A DNA stretch of 64,000 nucleotides from an uncultured Ruminococcus sp. (lineage in GTDB: Bacteria; Bacillota; Clostridia; Oscillospirales; Acutalibacteraceae), in contig CACXBF010000004.1 in assembly GCA_902765855.1 (NCBI GenBank), forward strand, positions 20,649 through 84,648. Reading direction: 5' to 3'. The notes beneath the pieces are model-generated. The model saw only the letters and a program-made list of their open reading frames with translations. It was not told where the DNA came from and made no database searches. The translations under genes were made by a program, and so were the position numbers. Positions 44,929 to 54,503 of this stretch are shown here, piece by piece. Within the stretch, counting starts at the first letter, position 1. Every line of letters begins with the position of its first letter.

Positions 44929-47202
44929 TTATTTAATCTTATTTCTAAGATTTTTTGTTGCAGTAACCAAATTTTTAAGGCTTGCAGTTGTTTCAATTTC
45001 GCCTCTTGTTTTAAGCCCACAGTCAGGATTTACCCAAAGCTTGTCAATGCTGATTTTTTCGAGCATTTTCTCAATAGCATTTTCAATTTCCTCAACAGAT
45101 GGAACTCTTGGAGAATGAATATCATAAACACCGGGTCCGACTTCTGTCTTGAAGTTGTTTTCTTTGAGAGAATCGAGTATAAGCAAGTCAGAACGAGAAG
45201 CTTCAAAGGTGATAACATCAGCATCCATTTGGTCGATTGCAGGAATAATATCAGTAAATTCACTGTAACACATATGTGTATGAATCTGAGTTTCAGCCTT
45301 TACGCCACTGTGAACAAGTCTGAAAGCCGGAATAGCCCAGTCGAGATATTCACAGTACCAGTCGGATTTACGCAAAGGAAGCTTTTCACGAAGAGCAGCC
45401 TCGTCTATTTGAATTACCTTTATTCCGTTTGCCTCTAAGTCCAAAACCTCATCACGAATTGCGAGGGCAATTTGATAAGTGCTTTCCTTGATAGATATAT
45501 CTTCACGAGGGAAAGACCAGTTAAGTATAGTAACAGGTCCGGTAAGCATACCTTTTACAGGTTTATCTGTAAGGCTTTGTGCATATACAGACCATTCAAC
45601 AGTCATTGCTTTAGGACGAGAAACATCGCCCCAGATAATAGGTGGTTTTACACAGCGTGTGCCATAAGACTGTACCCAAGCTTTTTCAGTAAAGAGATAG
45701 CCGTTAAGCTGTTCGCCGAAATACTCAACCATATCATTTCTTTCAAATTCGCCATGAACAAGTACATCAAGTCCGATTTCCTCTTGCAAAGAAATGCACT
45801 CAGCAATCTTTTTACGGTTAAACTCGTTATATTCGCTTTCGGAGATATTTCCCTTCTTGAAAGCGGAACGGTTTGCCTTAACATCAGCAGTCTGAGGGAA
45901 AGAACCTATTGTAGTTGTAGGGAGAACAGGAAGTCCAAATTCCTTTTTCTGAATTTTTTCTCTTTCGTTAAATTCAGGAAGTCTTGTAAAATCTTTTTTC
46001 TGAATACCGGCAACTCTTTTTTGAACAGCGTCATCATAGCAATTAGTTCTGTTTTCAAAAAGCTTGCAGTTAGCAATATATGCAGCCTCATTCTCAAAAT
46101 TATTCTTGTCTGCAAGAACTTTAAGCTCAGCAAGCTCAACAAGCTTTTCTTCTGCAAAAGAGAAATGACTTGTATATTCAGCAGAAAGCTTAGTTTCATT
46201 TTTAAGTGTATAAGGAACATGAAGTAGGGAACAGGAGCTGCTTATAACAGTGTTTATACCCTTTGCTTTAAGTTCGGAAAGAAGTGCGAGTGTTTTCTTA
46301 TAATTGTTTTTCCAGATATTCTTGCCATTTACAACGCCTGCGAATAAAAGCTTATCCTTAGGGAAACCGTTTTTCTCGATAAGTTCAAGAGTTTTCTTGC
46401 CCTCGATGAAGTCAAGACCTATGCCATCAAAATCAAGAGCAGTAAGCTGATTATAAATGTCACGAACATCACCGAAATAAGTTTGAAGTAAAAGCTTTAC
46501 AGACTTTTTGTTGCTGATAATTCCGCTATAAAGCTTGTTAAAGAGTGCAATATCTTCTTCGCTTAAATCGTGAACGAGATAAGGCTCATCAAATTGTACC
46601 CATTCTGCATCAAGCTTTGAAAATTCAGCAAGTAAATCAAAATAAGCCTTGATAATATCCTCGCAGAAATCTTCAGCTTGCTTTGAACCAGTATATCTGA
46701 GTAACTTTAATAAAGTAAATGCACCTACAACAACAGGCTTTGTCTTAACTCCGAGAGTATTAGCTTCATTAAATTGCTCAAAAGGCTTTGTGCCGGTAAG
46801 CTTAACTTCTGTTGTATCTTCAATTTCAGGAACCATATAATGGTAGTTTGTATTGAACCATTTTTTCATAGCTAAAGCCTTAACATCGCCGTTTTCGCCC
46901 TGATAACCTCTTGCCATTGCAAAATAGGTATCAAGCTCGGAAAGATTAAGATTCTTATAGCGTTCAGGAATAATATTAAAAAGTACAGCTGTATCAAGTG
47001 TGCAATCGTAGAATGAGAAATCGTTTGATGGAATAAAATCAAGACCGCTGTTTTTCAAAGTAGTCCATTGGGTTTGTCTGATATTTTTAGCTGTTTGTTG
47101 AAGTTCGCAAGCTGAAATTTCGCCTCTGAAATATTTTTCTGTTGCGAATTTAAGTTCTCTAAGAGTACCAACTCTCGGAAATCCGATTATAGATGTAAGC
47201 AT
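44929..47202 (-). CDS. metE: Cobalamin-independent methionine synthase
   Basis: A 757-residue enzyme transferring the methyl group of methyltetrahydrofolate-polyglutamate to homocysteine. The N-terminal barrel starts [20 protein letters not shown]; the catalytic C-terminal barrel has [32 protein letters not shown], the zinc ligands in [10 protein letters not shown] and the final Cys in [10 protein letters not shown]. Length is normal. AAGGAG precedes the ATG. It would consume the homocysteine made by the sulfur cluster at 52-61 kb. No S-box or T-box leader is visible upstream. Confidence 0.97.
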   Translation of the reverse strand: MLTSIIGFPRVGTLRELKFATEKYFRGEISACELQQTAKNIRQTQWTTLKNSGLDFIPSNDFSFYDCTLDTAVLFNIIPERYKNLNLSELDTYFAMARGYQGENGDVKALAMKKWFNTNYHYMVPEIEDTTEVKLTGTKPFEQFNEANTLGVKTKPVVVGAFTLLKLLRYTGSKQAEDFCEDIIKAYFDLLAEFSKLDAEWVQFDEPYLVHDLSEEDIALFNKLYSGIISNKKSVKLLLQTYFGDVRDIYNQLTALDFDGIGLDFIEGKKTLELIEKNGFPKDKLLFAGVVNGKNIWKNNYKKTLALLSELKAKGINTVISSSCSLLHVPYTLKNETKLSAEYTSHFSFAEEKLVELAELKVLADKNNFENEAAYIANCKLFENRTNCYDDAVQKRVAGIQKKDFTRLPEFNEREKIQKKEFGLPVLPTTTIGSFPQTADVKANRSAFKKGNISESEYNEFNRKKIAECISLQEEIGLDVLVHGEFERNDMVEYFGEQLNGYLFTEKAWVQSYGTRCVKPPIIWGDVSRPKAMTVEWSVYAQSLTDKPVKGMLTGPVTILNWSFPREDISIKESTYQIALAIRDEVLDLEANGIKVIQIDEAALREKLPLRKSDWYCEYLDWAIPAFRLVHSGVKAETQIHTHMCYSEFTDIIPAIDQMDADVITFEASRSDLLILDSLKENNFKTEVGPGVYDIHSPRVPSVEEIENAIEKMLEKISIDKLWVNPDCGLKTRGEIETTASLKNLVTATKNLRNKIK

Positions 47203-47247
47203 ATATCTTTTCTCCTTCTTTAAAATAATATTTTTATCTTGTTGTTT

Positions 47248-47276
47248 ATTTTACTATTACAAAAAGAAATTGTAAA
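47248..47276 (-). promoter_or_regulatory. metE promoter
   Basis: On the minus strand: TTTACA, a 17-base spacer, TAAAAT, 46 bases before the ATG. Upstream (47280-47320) are overlapping inverted GATAT/ATATC elements that could be an operator. Confidence 0.6.
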
Positions 47277-47322
47277 ATATCAAAAAATATCGCTTTGATA
47301 TAGCTTTAGGTTATATCAAATT

Positions 47323-47815
47323 AAAAGTTTCGCTCGAGCCTTTTCAAAGGCTCGTAGGTCAAGGGCAACGCCCTTGTCGCTCTCCGCAGAGAGCGAAATA
47401 CTTTATGCTCTAAAAGCGCAGGAGGGTAGAAAAACATTCCGGTGGAATGTTTTTCGTAGGGAACCCTCGCAGGGGGTTCCCTGTAAGACTAATGTTACTA
47501 ACAAGAGAGAATTTAGCGGTGGACAAAGTCCACCGCTTTGGAAGTAAAGAAATGTTAAGGGCGTTGCCCTTAAAACCCACCAAAGGCTCCGCCTTTGGAA
47601 ACCGCAAGCCTTTGAAAAGGCTTGACCTAAACTTTTATCTGTCTTGAGGAAGTGCGTTAGTTAATTGTAAGGGCGAACTGTGTTCGCCCGCTTGGTAATT
47701 TTTTCGACCGCGTCAATTAACTTCCCTTGTTCACTACGAGCGAGACTTGTCGAGCGATTCCGCGTCTTGACCGCGGCGGCACGCCGCCTTTACCTAAACT
47801 TTAATTGTCTAAGAT
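47323..47815. repeat. Modular intergenic repeat, locus H
   Basis: Left arm TTAAAAGTTTCGCTCGAGCC, AAGGGCAACGCCCTT, CGCTCTCCGCAGAGAGCG, ACATTCCGGTGGAATGT, GGAACCCTCGCAGGGGGTTCC written as its two halves GGAACCC/GGGTTCC, AGCGGTGGACAAAGTCCACC, AAGGGCGTTGCCCTT, CCAAAGGCTCCGCCTTTGG, arm GGCTTGACCTAAACTTTTAT, GGGCGAACTGTGTTCGCCC, ACTACGAGCGAGACTTGTCG and GCGGCGGCACGCCGC. Two cassettes (CATTCC and GAACCC) are unique to this locus. It lies between diverging genes whose promoters flank it. Confidence 0.86.
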
Positions 47816-47858
47816 TAGTACATAAGTTAATATTAAATAACAGCGATTTAATATTAGC

Positions 47859-47888
47859 TTGACAAAAAATGAAAACAGAGAGTATTAT
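47859..47888 (+). promoter_or_regulatory. Promoter of the phosphodiesterase gene
   Basis: TTGACA, an 18-base spacer, TATTAT, 30 bases before the ATG. Confidence 0.65.
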
Positions 47889-47918
47889 GTAATAAATGCT
47901 TTTGTTAGGAGTGTTAAA

Positions 47919-48437
47919 ATGAAGATTTTTATAGCATCGGATATTCATGGTTCGGAACATTACTGTAAAATTATGGCTGAAAAATATCGTGAGGAGGGTG
48001 CAGATAAGCTGTTACTTCTTGGCGATTTACTATATCATGGGCCACGAAATGATTTACCGCTTGGATATAATCCAAAAGGTGTTATAGCTATTCTTAATTC
48101 TCTTAAAAACGAGATAATATGTGTTCGTGGAAACTGTGATACAGAGGTTGACCAAATGGTTCTGGATTTTCCTATTATGGCAGAGTATGCAATAATTTAT
48201 GACGGAAATAAAACTATTTATGCTACACATGGACATAAATTCAATCCGCAGAATCCCCCAATGCTTAAAAGCGGAGATATTCTTTTGAATGGACATACAC
48301 ACATTCCTGCAAATGAAACCTTCGGAGAATTTTATTATGTAAATCCGGGCTCAGTTTCCATTCCAAAAAACGGAAGTAATCATAGCTATATGATTTATGA
48401 GAACGGTGAATTTACATTAAAAAAACTGTGCGATTGA
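47919..48437 (+). CDS. yfcE: YfcE-type metallophosphodiesterase
   Basis: A 172-residue calcineurin-like phosphoesterase. The metal ligands appear in order: ASDIHGS, LLLGDLLYHGPRND, VRGNCD, ATHGH and LNGHTHIP. The layout and length match YfcE/YsnB-type enzymes, which hydrolyse phosphodiesters in vitro; the cellular substrate is unknown. ATG 47919 has AGGAG at good distance; the longer in-frame start at 47859 lies within the -35 hexamer. Confidence 0.93.
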   Translation: MKIFIASDIHGSEHYCKIMAEKYREEGADKLLLLGDLLYHGPRNDLPLGYNPKGVIAILNSLKNEIICVRGNCDTEVDQMVLDFPIMAEYAIIYDGNKTIYATHGHKFNPQNPPMLKSGDILLNGHTHIPANETFGEFYYVNPGSVSIPKNGSNHSYMIYENGEFTLKKLCD

Positions 48438-48523
48438 TGTAAATATAATTCTTTTTGCAATATAATCTACACAATATGCAAGAAACACTGCCAATTTATG
48501 CAAATTTTTTAGGAGTCTTTATA

Positions 48524-48552
48524 TTGACAAGGCGATTTATAAGCACTATAAT
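48524..48552 (+). promoter_or_regulatory. serC-serA promoter
   Basis: TTGACA, a 17-base spacer, TATAAT. The leader of about 58 bases carries a small GCGGAAAAACCGC hairpin just before the Shine-Dalgarno. Confidence 0.85.
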
Positions 48553-48615
48553 TAAAGATGTTACTTATCATAATATTATGCGGAAAAACCGCAAATTTAT
48601 TGGAGGCTAAATATA

Positions 48616-49701
48616 ATGAGCAGAGTATACAATTTTTCGGCAGGCCCTTCTATGCTTCCCGAATCAGTTCTTAAAAAGGCAGCAGCAGAAATGCTGGACT
48701 ATGAGGGTAGCGGTCAATCCGTTATGGAGATGAGCCACCGTTCAAAGATTTACGGTACAATTATCGAGGGTGCAGAAAGCCTTCTTCGTGAGGTTATGAA
48801 CATTCCTGATAACTATAAGGTTCTCTTCCTCCAGGGCGGTGCGTCAACACAGTTCGCTGCTATTCCTCTCAACCTTATGAATGGTTCAGGCAAGGCTGAC
48901 TATGTTCTTACAGGTCAATGGGCAACAAAGGCTTATAAAGAGGCTGCACGCTATGGCGAAGCTAATGTAGTTGCTTCTTCTAAGGATAAGACTTTCTCAT
49001 ATATTCCTAAGCTCGACCCATCAACATTCACAAAGGATGCTGACTATTTCTATATTTGTATGAATAATACAATCTACGGCACAGTTTATCATGAAATTCC
49101 TGAAACAGGAAATGTACCGCTTGTTGCTGATATTTCTTCCTGCATTCTTTCTACACCACTTGATGTTTCCAAGTTTGGTATGGTTTATGCAGGTGCTCAG
49201 AAGAATATGGCTCCTGCTGGTCTTACAGTAGTAATCATTCGTGAGGATCTCATTGGTCATGCTCGTGACATCACTCCTACAATGCTCGATTACAAGACAC
49301 ACGCAGATAACGGCTCTATGTTCAATACACCACCTTGCTACACAATCTACATTGCAAAGCTCGTTCTTGAGTGGATTAAGAACGAAATCGGCGGTCTTGA
49401 GAATATGCAGAAGCTCAACGAGAAGAAAGCAGCATTGCTTTATAACTTCCTTGATAATTCTAAGATGTTCAGAGGCACAGTTGTTCCAGAGGATCGTTCA
49501 CTTATGAATGTACCTTTCGTTACAGGCAGTGATGAGCTTGACGCTAAGTTCGTTAAGGAAGCAACAGAGCATGGTCTTGTTAATATCAAGGGACATAGAA
49601 CAGTTGGCGGTATGCGTGCTTCCATCTACAATGCAATGCCATATGAGGGAGTAGAAGCTCTTGTTAAGTTTATGGCAGAGTTCGAGGCTAAGAACGCCTA
49701 A
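48616..49701 (+). CDS. serC: Phosphoserine aminotransferase
   Basis: A 361-residue PLP enzyme converting 3-phosphohydroxypyruvate to phosphoserine. Signatures: RVYNFSAGPSMLPESVL at the start, FLQGGASTQFAAIPLN for phosphate binding, and the PLP lysine in VYAGAQKNMAPAGLT. The end has NIKGHRTVGGMRASIYNAM. GGAGG precedes the ATG. Codons are strongly biased to a narrow set, as in highly expressed genes. It is followed after 29 bases by serA. The serB step is not encoded here. Confidence 0.97.
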   Translation: MSRVYNFSAGPSMLPESVLKKAAAEMLDYEGSGQSVMEMSHRSKIYGTIIEGAESLLREVMNIPDNYKVLFLQGGASTQFAAIPLNLMNGSGKADYVLTGQWATKAYKEAARYGEANVVASSKDKTFSYIPKLDPSTFTKDADYFYICMNNTIYGTVYHEIPETGNVPLVADISSCILSTPLDVSKFGMVYAGAQKNMAPAGLTVVIIREDLIGHARDITPTMLDYKTHADNGSMFNTPPCYTIYIAKLVLEWIKNEIGGLENMQKLNEKKAALLYNFLDNSKMFRGTVVPEDRSLMNVPFVTGSDELDAKFVKEATEHGLVNIKGHRTVGGMRASIYNAMPYEGVEALVKFMAEFEAKNA

Positions 49702-49730
49702 TCATAAATAACATCAGAGGGTTGATTTTA

Positions 49731-50876
49731 ATGTATAATATTCTTACACTTAATAAAATCTCTAAGGCAGGACTTTCTCGCCTTGGCGATAACTACAATG
49801 TTGCAGATTCTGTTGAAAATCCTGATGCAGTTCTTGTTCGTTCAGCATCTATGCACGATATGGAACTTCCTTCAAGCCTTCTCGCAATCGCAAGAGCAGG
49901 TGCAGGCGTCAACAATATTCCTCTTGATAAATGCACAGAGCAGGGTATCGTAGTTTTCAATACACCTGGTGCTAATGCAAATGCTGTTAAGGAACTTGTT
50001 CTTTCAGCATTGTTCCTCAGCTCAAGAAAGATTGTTGAGGGTATTGAGTGGGCAAAGACTCTTAAGGATAATGCAGATGCAGCAAAGCTCGTAGAAAAAG
50101 GAAAGAGCCAGTTTGTCGGTCCTGAAATCAAGGGCAAGACACTTGGCGTAATCGGTCTTGGTGCTATCGGTATTCTTGTTGCTAATGCAGCAGTTTCACT
50201 CGGAATGAATGTTCTCGGTTACGACCCATTCATTTCTGTTGACGCAGCATGGGGACTTTCACCAAAGGTTAAACATGTTGTTTCTCTTGATGATATTTTC
50301 GAAAATAGCGATTATATCACGCTCCATGTTCCGCTCACACCAGAAACAAAGGGTGTAATCGGCAAGGAGAACATTGCAAAGATGAAGGACGGCGTTCGTA
50401 TTCTCAACTTTGCTCGTGGAGATTTGGCTGATAATGAAGCAGTTCTTTCATCAGTTGCTGATGGAAAAATTGCAAAGTATATCACAGACTTTGCAGCACC
50501 GGAACTTCTTGATGTTGAAAATGTAATCGTAACACCTCACCTCGGTGCGTCTACACCTGAATCAGAAGATAACTGTGCAAAGATGGCTGCTGACGAGATT
50601 AAGGATTACCTTGAGAATGGTAATATCAAGAATTCCGTAACACTTCCGGCAGTTTCTATGGCTCGTGGCACAGGTACAAGAATTTGTGTTATTCACAAGA
50701 ATGTTCCAAATATGATTAGTGCGGTAACAACTGCTCTTGCGGGTGCTAACATTGAGAATATGCAGAGCAAATCAAGAAAAGAATACGCATACACAATACT
50801 TGATGTAACAGGCGATTTTGATGTAGCTGCTATTGAAGCTATTGATGGCATTATCAAGGTAAGAGTAATCAAGTAA
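49731..50876 (+). CDS. serA: D-3-phosphoglycerate dehydrogenase
   Basis: A 381-residue NAD-dependent enzyme making 3-phosphohydroxypyruvate, the first step of serine synthesis. The nucleotide-binding motif is LGVIGLGAIGILVANAA, the catalytic Arg is in LNFARGDLAD and the catalytic His in VTPHLGASTPESEDN. Residues about 310-381 form an ACT domain (RICVIHKNVPNMISAVTTAL) of the type that binds serine. GAGGG lies upstream of ATG 49731. Serine is the carbon skeleton of cysteine and feeds one-carbon units for metE. Confidence 0.96.
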   Translation: MYNILTLNKISKAGLSRLGDNYNVADSVENPDAVLVRSASMHDMELPSSLLAIARAGAGVNNIPLDKCTEQGIVVFNTPGANANAVKELVLSALFLSSRKIVEGIEWAKTLKDNADAAKLVEKGKSQFVGPEIKGKTLGVIGLGAIGILVANAAVSLGMNVLGYDPFISVDAAWGLSPKVKHVVSLDDIFENSDYITLHVPLTPETKGVIGKENIAKMKDGVRILNFARGDLADNEAVLSSVADGKIAKYITDFAAPELLDVENVIVTPHLGASTPESEDNCAKMAADEIKDYLENGNIKNSVTLPAVSMARGTGTRICVIHKNVPNMISAVTTALAGANIENMQSKSRKEYAYTILDVTGDFDVAAIEAIDGIIKVRVIK

Positions 50877-50897
50877 TTGATTTAAATAAGTATAATA

Positions 50898-50932
50898 AAA
50901 AGCTCAAGGAAATTATCCTTGGGCTTTTTTTA
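50898..50932 (+). terminator. serCA terminator
   Basis: AAAGCTCAAGG and CCTTGGGCTTT around a 7-base loop, then TTTT. Confidence 0.88.
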
Positions 50933-50938
50933 TCTTAG

Positions 50939-51389
50939 CGAACTCACTTCCTCCAAGACCTTAAAAGTTTTGCTCAAGCTTTTTCAAAAGCTTGCAGTTT
51001 CCAAAGGTAGTCACCTATGGCAGAGCCTTTGGTCGCTCTCCGCAGAGAGCGAAATACTTTTGGGCGAAGCCCAACATTTGTTTTTTTCTTAGGCGAACGC
51101 AGTTCGCCTTTATCAACTAATGTTGCTAATAAGAGAAAATTAAGCGGTGGACTCTGTCCACCGCTTTAGAATCAAAAAGCCTTTAAAAAGGCTTGACCTA
51201 AATTTTCAGTTGTCTTAGAAAAATCTGTCAGCTAATCGTAGGGGCGAACTGTGTTCGCCCGCTCGGTAGTTTCTTCGCCCGCGTCAATCAACTTTCCTTA
51301 ATCCACAACGAGCGAGACTTGTCGAGCGATTCCGCGTCTTGACCGCGGCGGCACGCCGCCTTGACCTAAACTTTAGCAGTCTTAGGAAA
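50939..51389. repeat. Modular intergenic repeat, locus I
   Basis: Left arm CTTAAAAGTTTTGCTCAAGC, AAGCTTTTTCAAAAGCTT, CCAAAGG...CCTTTGG with the TAGTCACCTA insert, CGCTCTCCGCAGAGAGCG, GGCGAACGCAGTTCGCC, AAGCGGTGGACTCTGTCC, arm GGCTTGACCTAAATTTTCAG, GGGCGAACTGTGTTCGCCC, ACGAGCGAGACTTGTCGAGC, GCGGCGGCACGCCGC and a second closing arm. It fills the gap between converging serA and the Rrf2 gene and abuts the latter's stop codon. Confidence 0.86.
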
Positions 51390-51394
51390 GCTGG

Positions 51395-51847
51395 TCAAAT
51401 ATAATACATAAACTGATCCTCTTGGCTATCAAGTCTTTGACAGTAATCATCGCAAATATCTTTAAGAGTAATTTTCTCTGCGTAATCCTGCAAATATGAA
51501 GTCATATTGTTCCATAAATCATCATTTATAGTATCTATCATAGTTGAATTTTTGTTATTAGTATCAAAATACACATCAGAAAGAATATTAGGGTCAAGTG
51601 CATTTATAATATCCTTTAAGGTAATTTGATTACATGGCTTTGTTATAACATATCCTCCATTAGAACCCTTCTGACTTCTGATAAGCATAGCAAGTCTTAG
51701 AGCAGGGAGTATCTGTTCAAGATATTTCGGGGAAATATTCTGACGTTTAGAAATACTTGTTGTGGTAACAACTCGTCCGCCTTGTGAATTTGTGGCAATA
51801 TCTATCATAGCCATAATACCTAATTGAACTTTCATTGGTACTTTCAA
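51395..51847 (-). CDS. Rrf2-family regulator, CymR-like
   Basis: A 150-residue Rrf2 protein with a winged helix-turn-helix (residues 5-85; QLGIMAMIDIATNSQGG, RQNISPKYLEQILPALRLAM, KGSNGGYVITKP). It lacks the three-cysteine cluster of IscR/NsrR; only scattered Cys (ICDDYCQRL) occur near the end. That fits CymR, the Firmicutes repressor of sulfur uptake and cysteine synthesis, and it is divergent from the sulfate-to-homocysteine cluster. The TTG at 51847 is best placed relative to AAAGGAG; ATG 51835 is the alternative. Confidence 0.85.
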   Translation of the reverse strand: MKVPMKVQLGIMAMIDIATNSQGGRVVTTTSISKRQNISPKYLEQILPALRLAMLIRSQKGSNGGYVITKPCNQITLKDIINALDPNILSDVYFDTNNKNSTMIDTINDDLWNNMTSYLQDYAEKITLKDICDDYCQRLDSQEDQFMYYI

Positions 51848-51902
51848 AAAGAACACGCTCCTTTAAAAATTTTATTTAATTACATACGAAACATATAATA
51901 AT

Positions 51903-51912
51903 AATAGGTTAT
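51903..51912 (+). promoter_or_regulatory. Candidate Rrf2 operator half-site
   Basis: TAATAGGTTAT-type element, repeated as AGTAGGTTAT at 52045-52054 (over the -10 of the sulfur cluster) and inverted as AATACCTATT at 52020-52029. The arrangement between diverging regulator and target is what one expects for autoregulated Rrf2 sites; binding is not shown. Confidence 0.4.
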
Positions 51913-52028
51913 CACAGTTTTTCTGGAAAATCAATATATACTAAATAAATAAGCATTGTAAGAAATATAAAAAATAGACTTATATAAAAATAAAAATTAT
52001 ATAAAGTGCTAAAATCTTATAATACCTA

Positions 52029-52057
52029 TTGAAATTATATGTTAAGTAGGTTATAAT
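52029..52057 (+). promoter_or_regulatory. Promoter of the sulfur assimilation cluster
   Basis: TTGAAA, a 17-base spacer, TATAAT. The spacer lies within ACCTA...TAGGT, an inverted pair around the promoter, consistent with repressor control. Confidence 0.72.
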
Positions 52058-52098
52058 TGGAAGCACTTCAAGGTTTGTTGAAAAGGGTTGGTGATATT

Positions 52099-53346
52099 AT
52101 GGAGTTTAATACAGCTTTATTGCACCGAGGATTTGAGATTGATAAAAAGACAGGAGCTACACTTACTCCGATTTATCAAGTAAGTGCTTTCTCGCAGGAA
52201 TCTGCTGAACAGCTCGAAAAAGTCTTTAATAATAAAGCCCCTGGTTTTGCATATACAAGAATAAGCAATCCGACAGTTTCATCTTTCGAGAGCCGAATTG
52301 CTTCTATAGAAAACGGAATAGGGGCGATTGCCTGTTCGTCAGGTATGGCGGCTGTTACGATGTCACTTTTAAATATATTAGAAGCTGGCGATGAGATTAT
52401 AGCAGGTTCAGGACTTTTCGGAGGAACAATAGATTTATTTTCAGACCTGAAAGCTTTCGGAATTACGACTAAGTTCGTAGAACATATTTCAGCCGAAAGC
52501 GTAGAACCTCTCATAAACGATAAAACAAAGGCAGTTTTTACAGAGCTTATAGGAAATCCAAAGCTTGATATTGTCGATATAAAAGAGGTTTCAGAGCTTG
52601 TCCATAAATATAATATTCCACTTATAATAGATAGTACGACAGCTACTTCTTACCTTATCCGACCAATAGATTTCGGAGCAGATATAGTAATTCATTCCTC
52701 ATCAAAGTATATAAATGGCGGAGGAAATTCTATCAGCGGAATAATAGTTGACAGTGGCAACTTTAAATGGGATACTGATAAGTATAAGGGAATGGCTGAA
52801 TATAAGAAGTACGGAAAATTTGCTTATCTCGCAAAGCTAAGAAACGGAATATGGAGAAATGTTGGTTGTTGTCTTTCACCATTCAATGCGTTCCTTAATT
52901 CCGTTGGTCTTGAAACTCTCGGCCTACGAATGGAGCGTATTTGTGATAACGCCTTGAAACTTGCCGAATATCTGAGTACAGCAGACGGAGTTGAAGTTAA
53001 TTATCCGGCCCTTGAAAGCTCACCGTATTATCCGCTTGCAAAGCGAATGTTTAACGGAAAAGGTGGAGCAATCTTAACAATTCGTGCAGGTAGCAAAGAG
53101 AGAGCCTTTAATCTTATCAATAACCTTAAATACTCAATAAACGCTACTAATATAGGTGATGTAAGAACCCTTGTCATTCACCCGTCAAGCACGATATATG
53201 CTCATAGCACAGAAGCTCAGAAGCAATCTGCAGGCGTTTATGAAGATAGCATTCGAGTAAGCGTTGGCATAGAGGATATAAAAGACCTGATAGAAGACTT
53301 CGAGCAAGCAATAAACAAGATGAATGCTTCCAGCTATAACTCTTAA
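52099..53346 (+). CDS. metY: O-acetylhomoserine sulfhydrylase-type PLP enzyme
   Basis: A 415-residue Cys/Met-metabolism PLP enzyme. Signatures: GFAYTRISNPTVSSFESRIA, CSSGMAAVTMSLLNIL, and the PLP lysine in IHSSSKYINGGGNSISG. The length and the GLETLGLRMERICDNAL segment fit MetY, which makes homocysteine from O-acetylhomoserine and sulfide. In Wolinella a MetY-like enzyme takes sulfur from the thiocarboxylate of HcyS, and the same partners lie here. ATG 52099 follows GGTGAT; the longer frame begins inside the promoter. First gene of the cluster. Confidence 0.93.
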   Translation: MEFNTALLHRGFEIDKKTGATLTPIYQVSAFSQESAEQLEKVFNNKAPGFAYTRISNPTVSSFESRIASIENGIGAIACSSGMAAVTMSLLNILEAGDEIIAGSGLFGGTIDLFSDLKAFGITTKFVEHISAESVEPLINDKTKAVFTELIGNPKLDIVDIKEVSELVHKYNIPLIIDSTTATSYLIRPIDFGADIVIHSSSKYINGGGNSISGIIVDSGNFKWDTDKYKGMAEYKKYGKFAYLAKLRNGIWRNVGCCLSPFNAFLNSVGLETLGLRMERICDNALKLAEYLSTADGVEVNYPALESSPYYPLAKRMFNGKGGAILTIRAGSKERAFNLINNLKYSINATNIGDVRTLVIHPSSTIYAHSTEAQKQSAGVYEDSIRVSVGIEDIKDLIEDFEQAINKMNASSYNS

Positions 53347-53404
53347 CATTTTATAAATAAAGTTTAGTTCAAGGGAGAGAATCCCTTGCAAGGAGGAGTA
53401 ACAA

Positions 53405-54265
53405 ATGGCAGTCGATTATGCAACTCTTAAAAAAGGCGGATTTATGCGTCAAAAACAAAAAAATAATTTTTCTCTTAGGTTGAGAGTTGTCGGAGGAAAT
53501 CTTACAGCTAAGCAGCTTGCAAAAATTGCTGAAGTTTCTGATAAATACGGAGATGGCTATGTACATCTCACATCAAGACAGAGTGTAGAAATTCCATTTA
53601 TTAAGTTAGATGATATAGAAGAAGTTAAGAATACACTTGCAGAGGGCGATGTAGAGCCTGGCGTTTGCGGACCGAGAGTTCGTACAATAACAGCCTGTCA
53701 GGGACAAGCAGTATGTCCAAGTGGCTGTATTGATACATATGCTCTTGCAAAGGAGCTTGATGACAGATATTTCGCAATGGAGCTTCCACATAAGTTCAAG
53801 TTCGGCATAACAGGCTGTCAGAATAACTGCCTTAAATCCGAAGAAAACGACTTAGGAATCAAGGGTGGAATAAAGGTCGATTGGAGAGAAAGCGATTGTA
53901 TCGGTTGTGGCGTATGTGTAAAAGCTTGCCGACAGAATGCAATCACTCTTAAAGACGGCAAAATCACTGTTGACAAGAGCAAATGTAATTTCTGCGGAAG
54001 ATGTTTCAAAGCTTGCCCGACAGATGCGTGGGATACAGTTCATGGATATATAGTTTCCTTCGGTGGCTTGTTTGGTAATTCAATAAATAAGGGCGAAACA
54101 ATAATCCCATTTATTGAGGACAAAGAAAAGCTTATGAGAATTTGTGATGCTGCTATAAAGTTCTTTGCAGATAATGCAAAGCCAAGCGAGCGTTTCAAGT
54201 TTACAATAGACCGAGTAGGAAAAGAAAAATTTGAAGAAAAGATTTTGGAGGCATACAATGGCTGA
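53405..54265 (+). CDS. Small siroheme sulfite reductase with ferredoxin domain
   Basis: A 286-residue enzyme expected to reduce sulfite to sulfide with six electrons. An N-terminal ferredoxin-like half-domain (FSLRLRVVGGNLTAKQLAKI, then YVHLTSRQSVEIPFI) is followed by the siroheme/4Fe-4S ligands CQGQAVC and GCQNNC, and two 4Fe-4S sites (CIGCGVCVKAC and CNFCGRCFKAC) inserted before the C-terminal part. This is the AsrC-like single-subunit layout of anaerobes, much smaller than CysI. GGAGG precedes the ATG. It overlaps the tusA-like gene by eight bases. Confidence 0.87.
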   Translation: MAVDYATLKKGGFMRQKQKNNFSLRLRVVGGNLTAKQLAKIAEVSDKYGDGYVHLTSRQSVEIPFIKLDDIEEVKNTLAEGDVEPGVCGPRVRTITACQGQAVCPSGCIDTYALAKELDDRYFAMELPHKFKFGITGCQNNCLKSEENDLGIKGGIKVDWRESDCIGCGVCVKACRQNAITLKDGKITVDKSKCNFCGRCFKACPTDAWDTVHGYIVSFGGLFGNSINKGETIIPFIEDKEKLMRICDAAIKFFADNAKPSERFKFTIDRVGKEKFEEKILEAYNG

Positions 54266-54503
54266 TTTTATTATTGATGATATCGTAGATATTACAGATG
54301 TAGTTTGCCCTACAACCTTTGTAAAAGCAAAGGTTGCTTTAGAGGAACTTGATGACGGACAGATTTTATCAGTTAAGATGAACGACGGCGAACCGGTTCA
54401 GAATGTCCCAAGAAGTATTAAGGAAGAGGGACATCAGATTCTGAAACTCATAGATAATGAGGACGGCACTTATAATCTTATCGTAAAAAAGGTTGGTGAT
54501 TAA
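54258..54503 (+). CDS. TusA-like sulfur carrier protein
   Basis: An 81-residue protein of the TusA/SirA fold: DITDVVCPTTFVKAKVALEEL contains the sulfur-accepting Cys in a CPTT context in place of the common CPxP. It probably carries a persulfide between enzymes of the cluster. ATG 54258 has GGAGG seven bases upstream; a longer in-frame start exists but overlaps the preceding gene further. It is adjacent to the sulfite reductase and thioredoxin genes. Confidence 0.88.
   Translation: MADFIIDDIVDITDVVCPTTFVKAKVALEELDDGQILSVKMNDGEPVQNVPRSIKEEGHQILKLIDNEDGTYNLIVKKVGD

Noticed and set aside
47203-47320. SAM riboswitch or T-box in front of metE (also looked for before serC and metY)
   Set aside because: The leaders are too short (46-60 bases) and hold no conserved S-box or T-box core.
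47447-47647. ORF reading through repeat locus H (MLRALPLKPTKGSAFG-type peptide), also seen at 56209-56406 on the other strand
   Set aside because: Both are translations of the same repeat cassettes; they have no Shine-Dalgarno and no coding signature. They are repeat DNA, not genes.
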